From Solirubrobacterales bacterium (GTDB lineage Bacteria > Actinomycetota > Thermoleophilia > Solirubrobacterales > Solirubrobacteraceae): DNA of 24,986 nt. The stretch is taken from positions 1-24,986 of the forward strand of contig PMKB01000039.1 in assembly GCA_003157595.1 (NCBI GenBank). The letters run 5' to 3'. The translations under genes were made by a program, and so were the position numbers. Shown here one piece after another: positions 1 to 7,658 of the stretch. Every line of letters begins with the position of its first letter. Position 1 is the stretch's first letter. The notes under the pieces are model-generated. The model did not search any database. It was not told the origin of the DNA and saw only the letters and a list, made by a program, of their open reading frames with translations.

Positions 1-189
1 GTTGTCGTCGATGTTGAGCTTGACGATCCTCAGGTCGTCGTGCTCGGCGGCGATCTCCTCGAGAATCGGCGCGACGACCCGGCACGGGCCGCACCACGGC
101 GCCCAGAAGTCGACGAGCACCGGCGTCTGTGACTCGATGACCTCAGCCTGGAAGTTGTTGTCCGTGACGTCCGTCAGCGTGCCGGCCAT
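1..189 (-). CDS. trxA: Thioredoxin, 5' part (cut by window edge)
   Basis: Protein disulfide reductase of the cytosolic thioredoxin system. The 63 visible codons contain the active site WCGPC at residues 32-36, preceded by the family's VLVDFWAP strand, and run to the window edge near LNIDD, roughly 60% of a usual 105-110 aa thioredoxin. The ATG at 189 is preceded by AGGAG with a 6-nt gap, a good Shine-Dalgarno. Upstream on this strand a TATAGT box leaves a leader of about 33 nt, so this gene looks conventionally led, unlike several neighbours. The family call is very secure; whether this is the main TrxA or a paralogue cannot be told. Confidence 0.95.
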   Translation of the reverse strand, partial: MAGTLTDVTDNNFQAEVIESQTPVLVDFWAPWCGPCRVVAPILEEIAAEHDDLRIVKLNIDDN

Positions 190-229
190 GATGCGCTCCT
201 AAGATCGTTTGATTCGTCTCCGGCCCAAT

Positions 230-235
230 ACTATA
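230..235 (-). promoter_or_regulatory. Putative -10 box (TATAGT) for thioredoxin
   Basis: TATAGT on the minus strand, in an AT-rich island that is unusual for this GC-rich window. It would place the transcription start about 33 nt before the thioredoxin ATG. I see no good -35 hexamer at 16-18 bp. Confidence 0.45.
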
Positions 236-279
236 CAGAATGAAGTGGCGGTCCGGCCGCGATCATGGACGCGCCGCAT

Positions 280-1002
280 TCAGATCAGCAGGGACAGCAC
301 GTGCGGCGAGACGTAGACCTCGATCAGTGCCGCGAGGACCAGCATCGGCAGCGCTACCGCAACCGTCACCAGGGTCGCCGCGAGCAGCTGGTGCCACTCG
401 CCGCGGCGGCTGGCGATGATCCAGGCCGCGAGCGGCAGGAACAGGGCGGTCAGCTCGATCAGGGCGTGGGGCAACAGGACGACCAGCAGGATCGCGGGCG
501 AGGTGTGCAGCGCGGCGGCGACCGATGCCGTCTCGCCGCCAAGCACAACCGCCTGCGCGGAGAGCGAAAAGGTCGTGGCGGCGACCACGAAGACGATCGC
601 GAAACGCCCGCCGTGCTCGTGCAGAGCCCGCTTCAAGCCGGTGTGCCCCCGCGCCTGCAGCGGCAGTGAAGAGCCGGCGATGAAGCCGGCGACGCAGGCC
701 ATCGCGTGCAGCGCCAACACCAGCAGGTTCTTGGTCAGGATCTGCTCGACCGAGCTCCAGTTACCGACCCTGAACGGGGGAGAGATGGTCTGCACGACGA
801 AGCCGCCCGAGCCCGAGACGCCGGCGATCAGCCAGGTCGCGGCGAGCAGCGTGACCGCTGCCGCCAAGCTGCCGGCGAACCAGCGGCGCAGCGCCGGCCA
901 CGGATCGTCCTGCCACCGCCCGAGCGTGGCACGGGTGCGGCGGACGCCGTAGACGAGGGCGGAACCTGTCGCGATCGGCTCGTGTGCGATTGGCTCACCC
1001 AT
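280..1002 (-). CDS. SpoIIM-like (stage II sporulation protein M family) integral membrane protein
   Basis: Multi-pass membrane protein of about 240 aa from the ATG at 1002. After a soluble, charged N-terminus there are about five or six hydrophobic segments (beginning WFAGSLAAAVTLLAATWLIAG). The segment LLPHALIELTALFLPLAAW matches the conserved Pro-His/Glu helix of the SpoIIM/DUF95 family. The family occurs widely in non-sporulating actinobacteria, with no settled biochemical role, so no sporulation function is implied. An in-frame GTG at 1059 would add 19 Arg-rich residues encoded by a 31-bp tandem repeat; I prefer the ATG because those residues look non-native. The gene lies about 100 bp downstream of the mannosyltransferase on the same strand and may share its transcript. 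Confidence 0.75.
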   Translation of the reverse strand: MGEPIAHEPIATGSALVYGVRRTRATLGRWQDDPWPALRRWFAGSLAAAVTLLAATWLIAGVSGSGGFVVQTISPPFRVGNWSSVEQILTKNLLVLALHAMACVAGFIAGSSLPLQARGHTGLKRALHEHGGRFAIVFVVAATTFSLSAQAVVLGGETASVAAALHTSPAILLVVLLPHALIELTALFLPLAAWIIASRRGEWHQLLAATLVTVAVALPMLVLAALIEVYVSPHVLSLLI

Positions 1003-1021
1003 CCAGAACCCATCGGCGGAC

Positions 1022-1088
1022 CGGGCGCGCCGCGTGAATCGCGTCCGACGCTCGGGCACGCCGCGTGAATCGCGCCCGACGCTCGGGC
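1022..1088. repeat. 31-bp tandem repeat, about 2.2 copies
   Basis: Period-31 direct repeat containing CGCGTGAATCGCG and CGACGCTCGGGC in each unit. Mismatches are at 1027/1058/1089 and 1044/1075 only. It lies between the mannosyltransferase stop and the SpoIIM-like ATG. Since 31 is not a multiple of three, the copies do not encode a repeated peptide. Confidence 0.9.
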
Positions 1089-1109
1089 GCCCGTCGGCGG
1101 AGCACTCGA

Positions 1110-1841
1110 TCAGCGGCGGTGGCGCTGCCAGCGCAGCTGCGGCAGCACGAGGAACGCCTCGATCGCGATACGCGGCGACATCTTGCTGTCTCCGCGCCGG
1201 CGATCGCGAAACACGATCGGCACCTCCCGGACGCTGAAGCCCGCCTTCAGCGCGCGCTGCGTCATCTCGATCTGGAAGCAGTAGCCGTGCGAGCGCACCG
1301 TCTCCAGCTCGATCGCCTCGAGCACCTCACGGCGAAAGCACTTGAAGCCCCCGGTGAGGTCGCGCACGGCCAGGCCGAGTACGGCGCGGGCGTAGATGCA
1401 GCCCGCGCGGCTGACGATCTGCCGCAGCACGCCCCAATCCGCCACCCCGCCGCCGGGGACGTAGCGGGAGCCGAGCGCGACGTCGGACCCGTCCACCACC
1501 GCCGCGAGCAGCCGCCCGAGGTCGGCGGGATCGTGCGAGAAGTCGGCGTCCATCTCGAAGACGTAGCTTGCGCCGCCGTCGAGCGCCCGGCGAAAGCCGG
1601 CGAGATAGGCGGGGCCGAGGCCCTCCCGCGCCGCGCGGTGGAGCACCTCGATCGCGGGGTTCGCCGCCGCCAGGCGGTCCGCCAGCTCGCCGGTCCCGTC
1701 GGGCGAGGAGTCATCGACGATCAGCAGGCGGTGCTCGCCCGGAATGCAGACCTCGAGCGCCGCCAACACGGCAGCGACGACCCCCTCGATGTTCTCGGCC
1801 TCGTTGAAGGTCGGCATCACGACCCATGCGGCGGGCGACAT
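1110..1841 (-). CDS. GT2 polyprenol-phosphate mannosyltransferase (dolichol-phosphate mannose synthase-like)
   Basis: Predicted to transfer mannose from GDP-mannose to polyprenol phosphate at the membrane, supplying a lipid-linked donor for periplasmic mannosylation. The 243-aa protein is a single GT2 domain: VVMPTFNEAENI near residues 7-18, IVDDSSPDGTG at 41-51, the metal-binding DAD in EMDADFSHDP, then LGSRYVPGG and LTGGFKCFRR, the usual order in Ppm1/DPMS enzymes. No C-terminal membrane helices follow, so it resembles the soluble catalytic type. The start lies 8 nt after a TAGGGT box and lacks a clear Shine-Dalgarno. It is divergent from polX with only 19 bp between start codons. Substrate specificity is inferred from family resemblance. 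Confidence 0.85.
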   Translation of the reverse strand: MSPAAWVVMPTFNEAENIEGVVAAVLAALEVCIPGEHRLLIVDDSSPDGTGELADRLAAANPAIEVLHRAAREGLGPAYLAGFRRALDGGASYVFEMDADFSHDPADLGRLLAAVVDGSDVALGSRYVPGGGVADWGVLRQIVSRAGCIYARAVLGLAVRDLTGGFKCFRREVLEAIELETVRSHGYCFQIEMTQRALKAGFSVREVPIVFRDRRRGDSKMSPRIAIEAFLVLPQLRWQRHRR

Positions 1842-1848
1842 GGGCGCC

Positions 1849-1855
1849 TACCCTA
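1849..1855. promoter_or_regulatory. Overlapping divergent -10 boxes (bidirectional leaderless promoter)
   Basis: The plus strand has TACCCT at 1849-1854, then 6 nt, then the polX ATG. The minus strand has TAGGGT at 1855-1850, then 8 nt, then the mannosyltransferase ATG. The boxes share five base pairs inside a 19-bp intergenic gap. Transcripts starting 6-8 nt past each box would begin at the start codons. Inferred from position and consensus only. Confidence 0.55.
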
Positions 1856-1860
1856 ATGGA

Positions 1861-3588
1861 ATGACGAGCCCCTCCAACGGTGCGATCGCCGACGCGCTCG
1901 ATGAGCTCGGAGACCTCTACGAGCTCGACGGCGCGGTGATCCATCGCGTGCTCGCCTACCGCAACGCCGCGAAGGCGGTGCGCGACGCTGCGACCTCGGT
2001 CGCGGCGCTCACGCTCGAGGGGCGCGTGACCGAGCTCGCCGGCATCGGCGTGACCCTCGCGGAGAAGATCCGCGCCCTGATCGAGACCGGCGAGATCCCC
2101 GCCGCGGTCAAGCTGCGCGAGCGCTTTCCCCCCGGCCTGCTGGCGATCACCGGCCTGCCCGGCCTTGGACCCAAGCGCGCGCGGCGGCTGTTTGACGAGC
2201 TGGCGATCGACTCGCCGCAGGCGCTGCGCGAGGCCGCGGAGGCCCATCGCCTGCGGACACTGCGGGGCTTCGGCGCAAAGTTCGAGGAGTCGGTGCTGGC
2301 GGCGCTCGACGCCGGCGCCGCCGAGCGCCCCGCCCACCGCGTGGTGCTCGACCGCGCGCTCGCGGTCGGCGAGCTGCTCTGCGACGCGCTGCGCGCGCTC
2401 GATCCATCCGCCCGCGTCGAGCTCGCCGGCTCCGCGCGGCGCCGGGCCGAGAGCGTCAAGGATCTCGACATCGTGCTCGACAGTCCGGCGCTGCTCGATC
2501 GGCTCTCGGCGCTCGAGCTGATCGAAAGCGCGGCGCGCACGAGCGAAAGCGCCGCCCGGGCGCGCACGCACAGCGGCATGCTCGTCGAACTGCGCGCGCT
2601 CGCGCCCGAGCAGTTCGGCAACCTGCTCCAGCACATGACCGGCTCGGCCGCGCACAACGCGGCGCTGCGCGAGCGCGCCGTTCGCGCCGGCCTGCACATC
2701 TCCGAATACGGACTGCTCGACGACGCGACCCAGACCACGCGCGTCTGCGCACAGGAGTCGGAGCTCTACGAGCTGCTCGGCCTCCCCTACATCGAGCCGG
2801 AGCTGCGCGAGAACCGCGGCGAGCTGGAGGCGGCGCTCGCCGGGACGCTGCCGGTGCTCGTGGCGCCGGGCGACATCCGCGGCGACCTGCACTGCCACAC
2901 GACGGCGTCGGATGGCCGCGCGAGCATCGAGGAGATGGCACAGGCGGCGCGCGACCGCGGCTACGAATACCTGGCGATCACCGACCACTCGGCGACGCAC
3001 GGCTTCGGCGACGACGTCTCGCCCGAGCAGCTGCGCCGCCAGATCGCGCTGGTCCGCGCGGCCGAGGCGCAGATCGGGGGGATCCGCCTGCTGGCCGGCA
3101 GCGAGGTCAACGTCCTGCCGGACGGCTCGCTTGACTACGACGACGAGCTGCTCGGGCAGCTCGACTGGGTGATCGCCAGCGTCCACACCTCCTTCGGCCT
3201 GGACTCGGACGCGATGACCGAGCGCGTGATCGCCGCCGCCCGCCATCCCCACGTGGACGCGCTCGGGCATCTGAGCGGCCGGCTGATCGAGCGCCGTGCG
3301 CCTTACGCGATCGACACCGACGCCGTGTTCACAGCCTGCGCGCAGGCCGGCACGCTGATCGAGATCAACGCAAGCCCGGACCGGCGCGATCTCAGCGAGG
3401 TGCACGCGCGTGCCGCGGCGGCCGCGGGGGTCGGGATCGTGATCAACTCCGACGCGCACTCGCCCGGCGGGTTCGACGTCCTGCGCTACGGGGTCTGGAC
3501 CGCGCGGCGCGCCTGGCTGCGCGCCGCCGACGTCGCAAACACGCTGCCCTGGCCGGCCCTTCAGGCCAAGCTCAAGCGGAGCCGCTGA
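1861..3588 (+). CDS. polX: DNA polymerase/3'-5' exonuclease PolX (family X polymerase + PHP domain)
   Basis: Repair polymerase of 575 aa acting in gap filling and base excision repair. Order of parts: N-terminal 8-kDa-type region with helix-hairpin-helix segments (GIGVTLAEKI at 61-70, GLPGLGPKRA at 98-107); polymerase palm with AGSARRRAESVKDLDIVL and catalytic D201 and D203; TGSAAHN at 260-266; then a PHP phosphoesterase domain with GDLHCHTTASDG at 341-352, AITDHS, SEVNVL, ASVHTSF, INASPDRRDL and NSDAHSPGG, all expected metal ligands. The position where I expect a third palm Asp reads Glu (E243 in VELRAL). The ATG at 1861 is chosen over upstream in-frame codons because those overlap the divergent gene. 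Its 3' end overlaps the convergent GT4 gene by 17 bp. Confidence 0.93.
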   Translation: MTSPSNGAIADALDELGDLYELDGAVIHRVLAYRNAAKAVRDAATSVAALTLEGRVTELAGIGVTLAEKIRALIETGEIPAAVKLRERFPPGLLAITGLPGLGPKRARRLFDELAIDSPQALREAAEAHRLRTLRGFGAKFEESVLAALDAGAAERPAHRVVLDRALAVGELLCDALRALDPSARVELAGSARRRAESVKDLDIVLDSPALLDRLSALELIESAARTSESAARARTHSGMLVELRALAPEQFGNLLQHMTGSAAHNAALRERAVRAGLHISEYGLLDDATQTTRVCAQESELYELLGLPYIEPELRENRGELEAALAGTLPVLVAPGDIRGDLHCHTTASDGRASIEEMAQAARDRGYEYLAITDHSATHGFGDDVSPEQLRRQIALVRAAEAQIGGIRLLAGSEVNVLPDGSLDYDDELLGQLDWVIASVHTSFGLDSDAMTERVIAAARHPHVDALGHLSGRLIERRAPYAIDTDAVFTACAQAGTLIEINASPDRRDLSEVHARAAAAAGVGIVINSDAHSPGGFDVLRYGVWTARRAWLRAADVANTLPWPALQAKLKRSR

Positions 3589-4549
3589 GCGCCGGCAGCA
3601 CCTGCTCGGCGACGATGCGATCGACGCTCGCGGCCGCGAAGCGCCCGAGCAGCGGTGCCGCGGCCGCCGCGTAGCCGGCGCGCGGATCGTCGAGCGCAAC
3701 GCGAATCGCGCCGGCTAGGTCGGGCCCAACCAGCCGACGATCGAGCTCCCGCGCGATGTCGAGTGCAGGGTACGAGAGCGCCGTCTCGGTGCTCACGAGC
3801 ATCGCGCCGTCGGCGAGCGCCTCGAGCTGGGCGATCCCGTACTCCTCGCGCCGCGACGCGGCGATGTAGAGGCGCGCGCGCCGCAGCAGCGCCCGGTAGG
3901 CGTCGCGCTCCAGCGTGCCGAGCAGGCGCACGCCCTCGGCCGGCGGCAACGTGCTGATCCCGGCGATCAGCAGCTCCTCGCCGTCGCGCCGCGCGGCGGA
4001 CCAGGCTTTGAGCACGACGTCGAGACCCTTCTTGACCGGATTGGTGGCGTAGGTGATCGCGGCGATGTCGCGCTCGCGCCCCTCGAGCGGCGGCCCCGAA
4101 CGCTCGACGGCGATCGGCACGACGATGACGCGGCCGATGCCGGCCGGGGCGCCGGCGAGCGCGCCGTCGCTGACCGGCAGGAGCAACGGCGCGCGCCCCA
4201 GCACCCGCCGCTCGCGCGGGCGCTGCCAGACTCCGTGGCGCCCGGGGCGATTCTCGACGCTGAGCGCGTCCAGGCGGATCGCGCCCCGCGCCGGCGCCAG
4301 CAGCGCGGCGGTGATCGTTGAGTAGATGACCGCGTCGGGCCGCGCGCGCGAGATCGCTCCCGCCGCCGCCACGCGAGCGGCGCGGGCCCAGACCAGATCG
4401 GTCAGCGCGAGCGTGCGCACCGAGCGCGGAGGCAATGCCGCAGCGATCGTGACGGCCGCCCCCGCGCGCTCGAGGCTCGCCGCCAGCTCCGCGTCGGAGG
4501 AGCGCAGTCCGGCGGTCGAGCCGAGCGAGACGAGCAGCACCGCCGTCAT
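3572..4549 (-). CDS. GT4-like (GT-B fold) glycosyltransferase
   Basis: Retaining sugar transferase of 325 aa. The C-terminal half has typical GT-B features: TYATNPVKKGLDVVLKAW, a sugar-nucleotide binding turn, and the E-x7-E signature in EEYGIAQLEALADG. The N-terminal half (MTAVLLVSLGS onward) is the divergent acceptor domain. Its ATG overlaps the stop of the preceding membrane protein in an ATGA arrangement, so it is the third gene of the otsB-like operon and probably translationally coupled. Donor and acceptor are unknown. The operon suggests a phosphorylated or trehalose-like glycoside, which is inference only. Confidence 0.8.
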   Translation of the reverse strand: MTAVLLVSLGSTAGLRSSDAELAASLERAGAAVTIAAALPPRSVRTLALTDLVWARAARVAAAGAISRARPDAVIYSTITAALLAPARGAIRLDALSVENRPGRHGVWQRPRERRVLGRAPLLLPVSDGALAGAPAGIGRVIVVPIAVERSGPPLEGRERDIAAITYATNPVKKGLDVVLKAWSAARRDGEELLIAGISTLPPAEGVRLLGTLERDAYRALLRRARLYIAASRREEYGIAQLEALADGAMLVSTETALSYPALDIARELDRRLVGPDLAGAIRVALDDPRAGYAAAAAPLLGRFAAASVDRIVAEQVLPALSGSA

Positions 4550-5073
4550 GCCGGGCTGCGCCGCTCGGTCGGCAGATAGGCCTTGAAGCCCGGCGTCCGG
4601 CTCAGCGTGATCGGGCGCAGCGGCGAGGTCTCATCGACGTGGAAGCGGACGCCGTCGCGGCGCTCGATCGCGACGATCGCTCCGTGCTGCTGGCGCCAGG
4701 CCAGTGCCCAGATCAGCGCGAAGCCGGTCGCGATCGCCGGGATCTGCGGCCACAGCAGGGCCAGGCCGCCGGCGACCAGCGTCGAGAGCAGCAGCGGCCA
4801 CAGGCGGGCGAGCAGGATCCTCCCGGGACGCTGCGGCGGCAGCGCGCGGACGACCTTGGCTCCGCCCAAGAGCCGCGCGATCGGCGGCGACGTCGCAGCG
4901 CGCCGCCCCATCGCGACGCCGATCAGGCAAGCGACGGCCCACCAGCCGATCGCGATCGTCGCGGTGCCCGGCTCGCCGGCGGCGCGAGCGCTCAGCAGCG
5001 TGACCGCCGCCAGCGTCGTGGCCGCCGCGGCGGACAGCAGCACGGTCGTCTTGACGAAGTCGGCGAACGGCAC
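4546..5073 (-). CDS. Four-helix membrane protein of unknown function
   Basis: A 175-aa protein with four hydrophobic helices (VLLSAAAATTLAAVTLL, ATIAIGWWAVACLIGVAM, LWPLLLSTLVAGGLALLW, IATGFALIWALAW) and an Arg-rich loop between the second and third. The C-terminal tail is charged and probably cytosolic. I choose GTG at 5073, which overlaps the TAG stop of the phosphatase by one base (TAGTG); upstream codons in this frame overlap the phosphatase. It then overlaps the next gene by ATGA. I recognise no family. Its position between a phosphatase and a glycosyltransferase suggests it anchors or exports the product, as inference. Confidence 0.75.
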   Translation of the reverse strand: MPFADFVKTTVLLSAAAATTLAAVTLLSARAAGEPGTATIAIGWWAVACLIGVAMGRRAATSPPIARLLGGAKVVRALPPQRPGRILLARLWPLLLSTLVAGGLALLWPQIPAIATGFALIWALAWRQQHGAIVAIERRDGVRFHVDETSPLRPITLSRTPGFKAYLPTERRSPA

Positions 5074-5864
5074 TAGCTCGCCAGCAGCTCGAGCAGCTCG
5101 CGGACTCCGCGTGGGCCGTCGACCATCGCGTCGGCCGCCGCCTCGAGCTCCGCCGGCGTCTCCTCGGAGCGCACGCCGACGCACACCGCGCCCTCGCCCA
5201 CCACCTCGCGCAGACCGGTGAAGGCGTCCACGTCGGTGTCGTCGTCGCCGACGTAGAGGGCGGCTGGCGGCGGGCGCTCGGCCAGCAGCCAGCGCACGCC
5301 CCGCCCTTTGTCCAGCGGCACCGGCGGCCGGATCTCCAGCACCTTGCGACCGCGATGGGTCCCCAGGCCGGCGTCCAGCGCGGCCAGCTCGAGCGCGGCG
5401 ACGGCCACCAGTGCCGCGCTCTCGTCCGGAGCGCCGCGCCAGTGGAAGGCGACGATCGCCCCCTTGTCCTCGCTGCGGATCCGCAGCTGCGCCAGCGCCG
5501 GGGTGTCCGCGCGCACGGCGAACTCGTGCACGCGCGCGGCCCACCGGGCAACCACCGGATCGACGGTCGCTACGCGCGAGCCCGGCGCCAGCAGCTCGCT
5601 GCCGTGGTTGCCGATGTAGGCGATCGAGCCGATCGCGACCATCTGGCGCGCGACCGCCGCCGAGCGGCCGCTGACGCAGGCGACGGTGCCGTAGCGCCGC
5701 GCCAGCTCGATCAGCAGCATCCGCGTCTGCTCGGGCACCGTCGCGTCAGAGGCGTGGCGCACGATCGGCGCGAGCGTCCCGTCGATGTCGAGCAGAACCG
5801 CGGCGGCGGCCGGATCGGCGCGCAGCGGTTCGAGGAGCTCGGGGATCGCCGGCTGGGCGCGCAT
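5073..5864 (-). CDS. otsB: Trehalose-6-phosphate phosphatase-like HAD hydrolase
   Basis: HAD-superfamily sugar phosphatase of 263 aa. Motif I is DIDGTLAP at 26-33 (D26 nucleophile, D28 acid/base). SGRSAAVARQM and GNHGSEL follow, then KVLEIRPP, DKGRGVRWLL and the acidic motif GDDDTD, the combination typical of OtsB. No trehalose-phosphate synthase (OtsA) is in the window; instead a membrane protein and a GT4 transferase are coupled downstream, so the substrate may be trehalose-6-phosphate or another sugar phosphate. The ATG at 5864 has GGAGG only 1 nt upstream, which is too close for an ideal ribosome site; an in-frame GTG further upstream cannot be excluded. Confidence 0.85.
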   Translation of the reverse strand: MRAQPAIPELLEPLRADPAAAAVLLDIDGTLAPIVRHASDATVPEQTRMLLIELARRYGTVACVSGRSAAVARQMVAIGSIAYIGNHGSELLAPGSRVATVDPVVARWAARVHEFAVRADTPALAQLRIRSEDKGAIVAFHWRGAPDESAALVAVAALELAALDAGLGTHRGRKVLEIRPPVPLDKGRGVRWLLAERPPPAALYVGDDDTDVDAFTGLREVVGEGAVCVGVRSEETPAELEAAADAMVDGPRGVRELLELLAS

Positions 5865-5951
5865 GCCTCCAAGTATCGCGCGCTCACCGCGTGGGCCTGC
5901 TCGGAGCCGCGACGCCACGATGCTGATGCCGTGGCCGCCCTCGGCCTGCGC

Positions 5952-5957
5952 TATCGT
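5952..5957 (+). promoter_or_regulatory. -10 box (TATCGT) for tatA
   Basis: TATCGT followed by 6 nt and the tatA ATG, with no Shine-Dalgarno between them. This arrangement predicts a leaderless transcript. No convincing -35 box is visible. Confidence 0.5.
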
Positions 5958-5963
5958 ACGCGC

Positions 5964-6281
5964 ATGGGCCTTGAGAATCCTCTCCACATCCTTCTGCTGC
6001 TCGTGGTCATCCTGCTGGTCTTTGGCGCCAAGCGCCTGCCGGAGATCGGGCGCTCGCTCGGCGAAGGCATGCGCGGCTTCAAGGACTCGCTGAGCGGCGA
6101 CTCGAACCAGTCACTGACGTCGGCTCCGCCCGCTGCTCCGCCCGCTGCACCGCCCGTCGCGAATGCGATGAGCGTCGCCCCGGTCACCGCGCCGGCGCCG
6201 GCAGCGCCCGCCGGCGCCCCTCCCACCGCACCTCCCGTGCCGGCTGGGGTCGCGACGCACGAGGACGCCTCGGCGTCCTAG
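5964..6281 (+). CDS. tatA: Sec-independent protein translocase TatA
   Basis: Pore-forming subunit of the twin-arginine translocase. The 105-aa protein has the family layout: short N-terminus, one helix (ILLLLVVILLVFGAKRLPEIGRS at about 9-31, including the FGxxRLPE hinge), an amphipathic helix (LGEGMRGFKDSL), then a long Pro/Ala tail with repeated APPAAPP units and an acidic end. No tatB or tatC lies beside it, which is common for actinobacterial tatA. It is divergent from otsB and convergent with rmuC. Confidence 0.93.
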   Translation: MGLENPLHILLLLVVILLVFGAKRLPEIGRSLGEGMRGFKDSLSGDSNQSLTSAPPAAPPAAPPVANAMSVAPVTAPAPAAPAGAPPTAPPVPAGVATHEDASAS

Positions 6282-6307
6282 CGGCAGCGAGCGACTGACG
6301 CGAGTAG

Positions 6308-7591
6308 CTAAGCGGCGCGGACCCGGTCCGCGCCGTCGTCTGCGGCGGCCAGCTCGGCCAGCGGCGCGGGCTCACCGAGCGTCGCCGTGACCGTCCGCGG
6401 GGTCTCCTCGATCCCGGCCAGCTCGGCTGAGCGCCCGGACGTCGCGCCGGCCTCCTCGATCCGCCGCAGCTGCGGCACTACGCGCGACTCGAACGAGCCG
6501 ACCGCCTCGTTGTAGGCGGTGACCGCCGAGCCGAGCTGGCGCCCGACCCGCGCCAGCGGCTCGACGAAGCGCGCGATGCGCTTGTGCAGCTCGCGGCCGG
6601 TCTCGGCGATCTCGCGCGCCGAGGCGGCGATCAGCTCCTGCTTCCAGCCGTAGTGCACCGCACGCAGCAGGCCGATCAGCGTCGTCGGCGTCGCCAGCAG
6701 GACCTGCTGGTCGACGCCGTACTCGATTAGCGCCGGGTCCTCACTCAGCGCCGCGTGGTAGATGCCGTCGGAGGGCACGAACATCACGACCAGCTCGGGG
6801 CTCGAATCGAGCTGCGACTGGTAGGCCTTCGAGGCCAGCTTGGTGATGTGGTCGCGCGTCTGGCGCGCGTGGCGCGCGAGGTGCAGGCCACGCTCCTCGT
6901 CGGTCGTGGCCTCCATCGCGGACAGGTAGGCGTCCAGCGGCACCTTCGAGTCGACGACGATCAGCTTGCCGCCGGGCAGGCGGACCAGCACGTCGGGGCG
7001 CAGCCGGCCGGCGTCGCTCTCGATCGTCGTCTGCTCGGTGAAGTCGCAGTGCTCGACCATGCCGGCCATCTCGATCACGTTGCGCAGCTGGATCTCGCCC
7101 CAGGAGCCCCGCGTCGTCGGCCGCCGCAGCGCGCCGACCAGGCTGCCGGTCTCCGAGCGCAGCCCCGAAATGCCCTCGTTGAGCTGCTTGAACATCTCGC
7201 CAAGCTGCCCCTGCGCCTCGCGGCGCTCGCGCTCGAGCAATTCGATCTGGCTCTCCACCTTCCCCAGCTTGTCCTTCATCGGCTCGACCAGGCCGCGCAG
7301 CTCGGCCGCGCGCTTGCCCATCTCACCGGCCGCGCGCTCGTTCTCGAGCCGGTGCTGTGCGCTCAGCTCGCGGGTCAGCGACTCGGCCGTCTTCTCCAGC
7401 ACCGCGGCCGAGATGCCGGCCATCTCGTCGCGCAGCTGTACCCGGCTGGCCTCGAGCAGCTCGCGCTGGCTGGCCCCGGAAGCCTGGGCGGCCGCGCGCA
7501 GCTCGCGCTCGGTTCGCACGCGCCCGAGCAGCAGTGCGCTGGCGAGAGCGCCGCCAAGGATCGCTCCGGTGATCAGCATGACGATCGACAT
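6308..7591 (-). CDS. rmuC: RmuC-family DNA recombination protein
   Basis: Predicted to limit recombination at inverted repeats; the family is related to PD-(D/E)XK nucleases. The 427-aa protein has an N-terminal membrane helix (IVMLITGAILGGALASALLLG at 3-23), a long Glu/Arg/Ala coiled coil to about residue 140, then the RmuC core: RGSWGEIQLRNVIEMAGM, RPDVLVRLPGGKLIVVDSKVPLDAY and VMFVPSDGIYHAAL, all family signatures. The C-terminal 50 residues are low-complexity. The start at 7591 is supported by the helix following directly. It is divergent from the TetR gene with 67 bp between starts. Confidence 0.92.
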   Translation of the reverse strand: MSIVMLITGAILGGALASALLLGRVRTERELRAAAQASGASQRELLEASRVQLRDEMAGISAAVLEKTAESLTRELSAQHRLENERAAGEMGKRAAELRGLVEPMKDKLGKVESQIELLERERREAQGQLGEMFKQLNEGISGLRSETGSLVGALRRPTTRGSWGEIQLRNVIEMAGMVEHCDFTEQTTIESDAGRLRPDVLVRLPGGKLIVVDSKVPLDAYLSAMEATTDEERGLHLARHARQTRDHITKLASKAYQSQLDSSPELVVMFVPSDGIYHAALSEDPALIEYGVDQQVLLATPTTLIGLLRAVHYGWKQELIAASAREIAETGRELHKRIARFVEPLARVGRQLGSAVTAYNEAVGSFESRVVPQLRRIEEAGATSGRSAELAGIEETPRTVTATLGEPAPLAELAAADDGADRVRAA

Positions 7592-7620
7592 AGGACCGTT
7601 GAGCTTCCATCACGCGTCGG

Positions 7621-7630
7621 ACGCTACGGT
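7621..7630. promoter_or_regulatory. Divergent -10 boxes sharing a TA step (rmuC / tetR)
   Basis: ACGCTACGGT reads TACGGT on the plus strand (7625-7630) and TAGCGT on the minus strand (7626-7621), sharing the central TA. Starts about 7 nt beyond each box would leave symmetric leaders of about 22 nt for the TetR gene and rmuC. If this is the shared promoter, the TetR protein could control itself and rmuC here, but I see no clear operator palindrome. Confidence 0.4.
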
Positions 7631-7658
7631 GTCGCCCAGCGCCGCCCGACCACCGAAG

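Noticed and set aside
1711..3699. Minus-strand 662-codon ORF opposite polX
   Set aside because: Long only because stops are rare in GC-rich antisense frames; polX shows all family motifs on the other strand.
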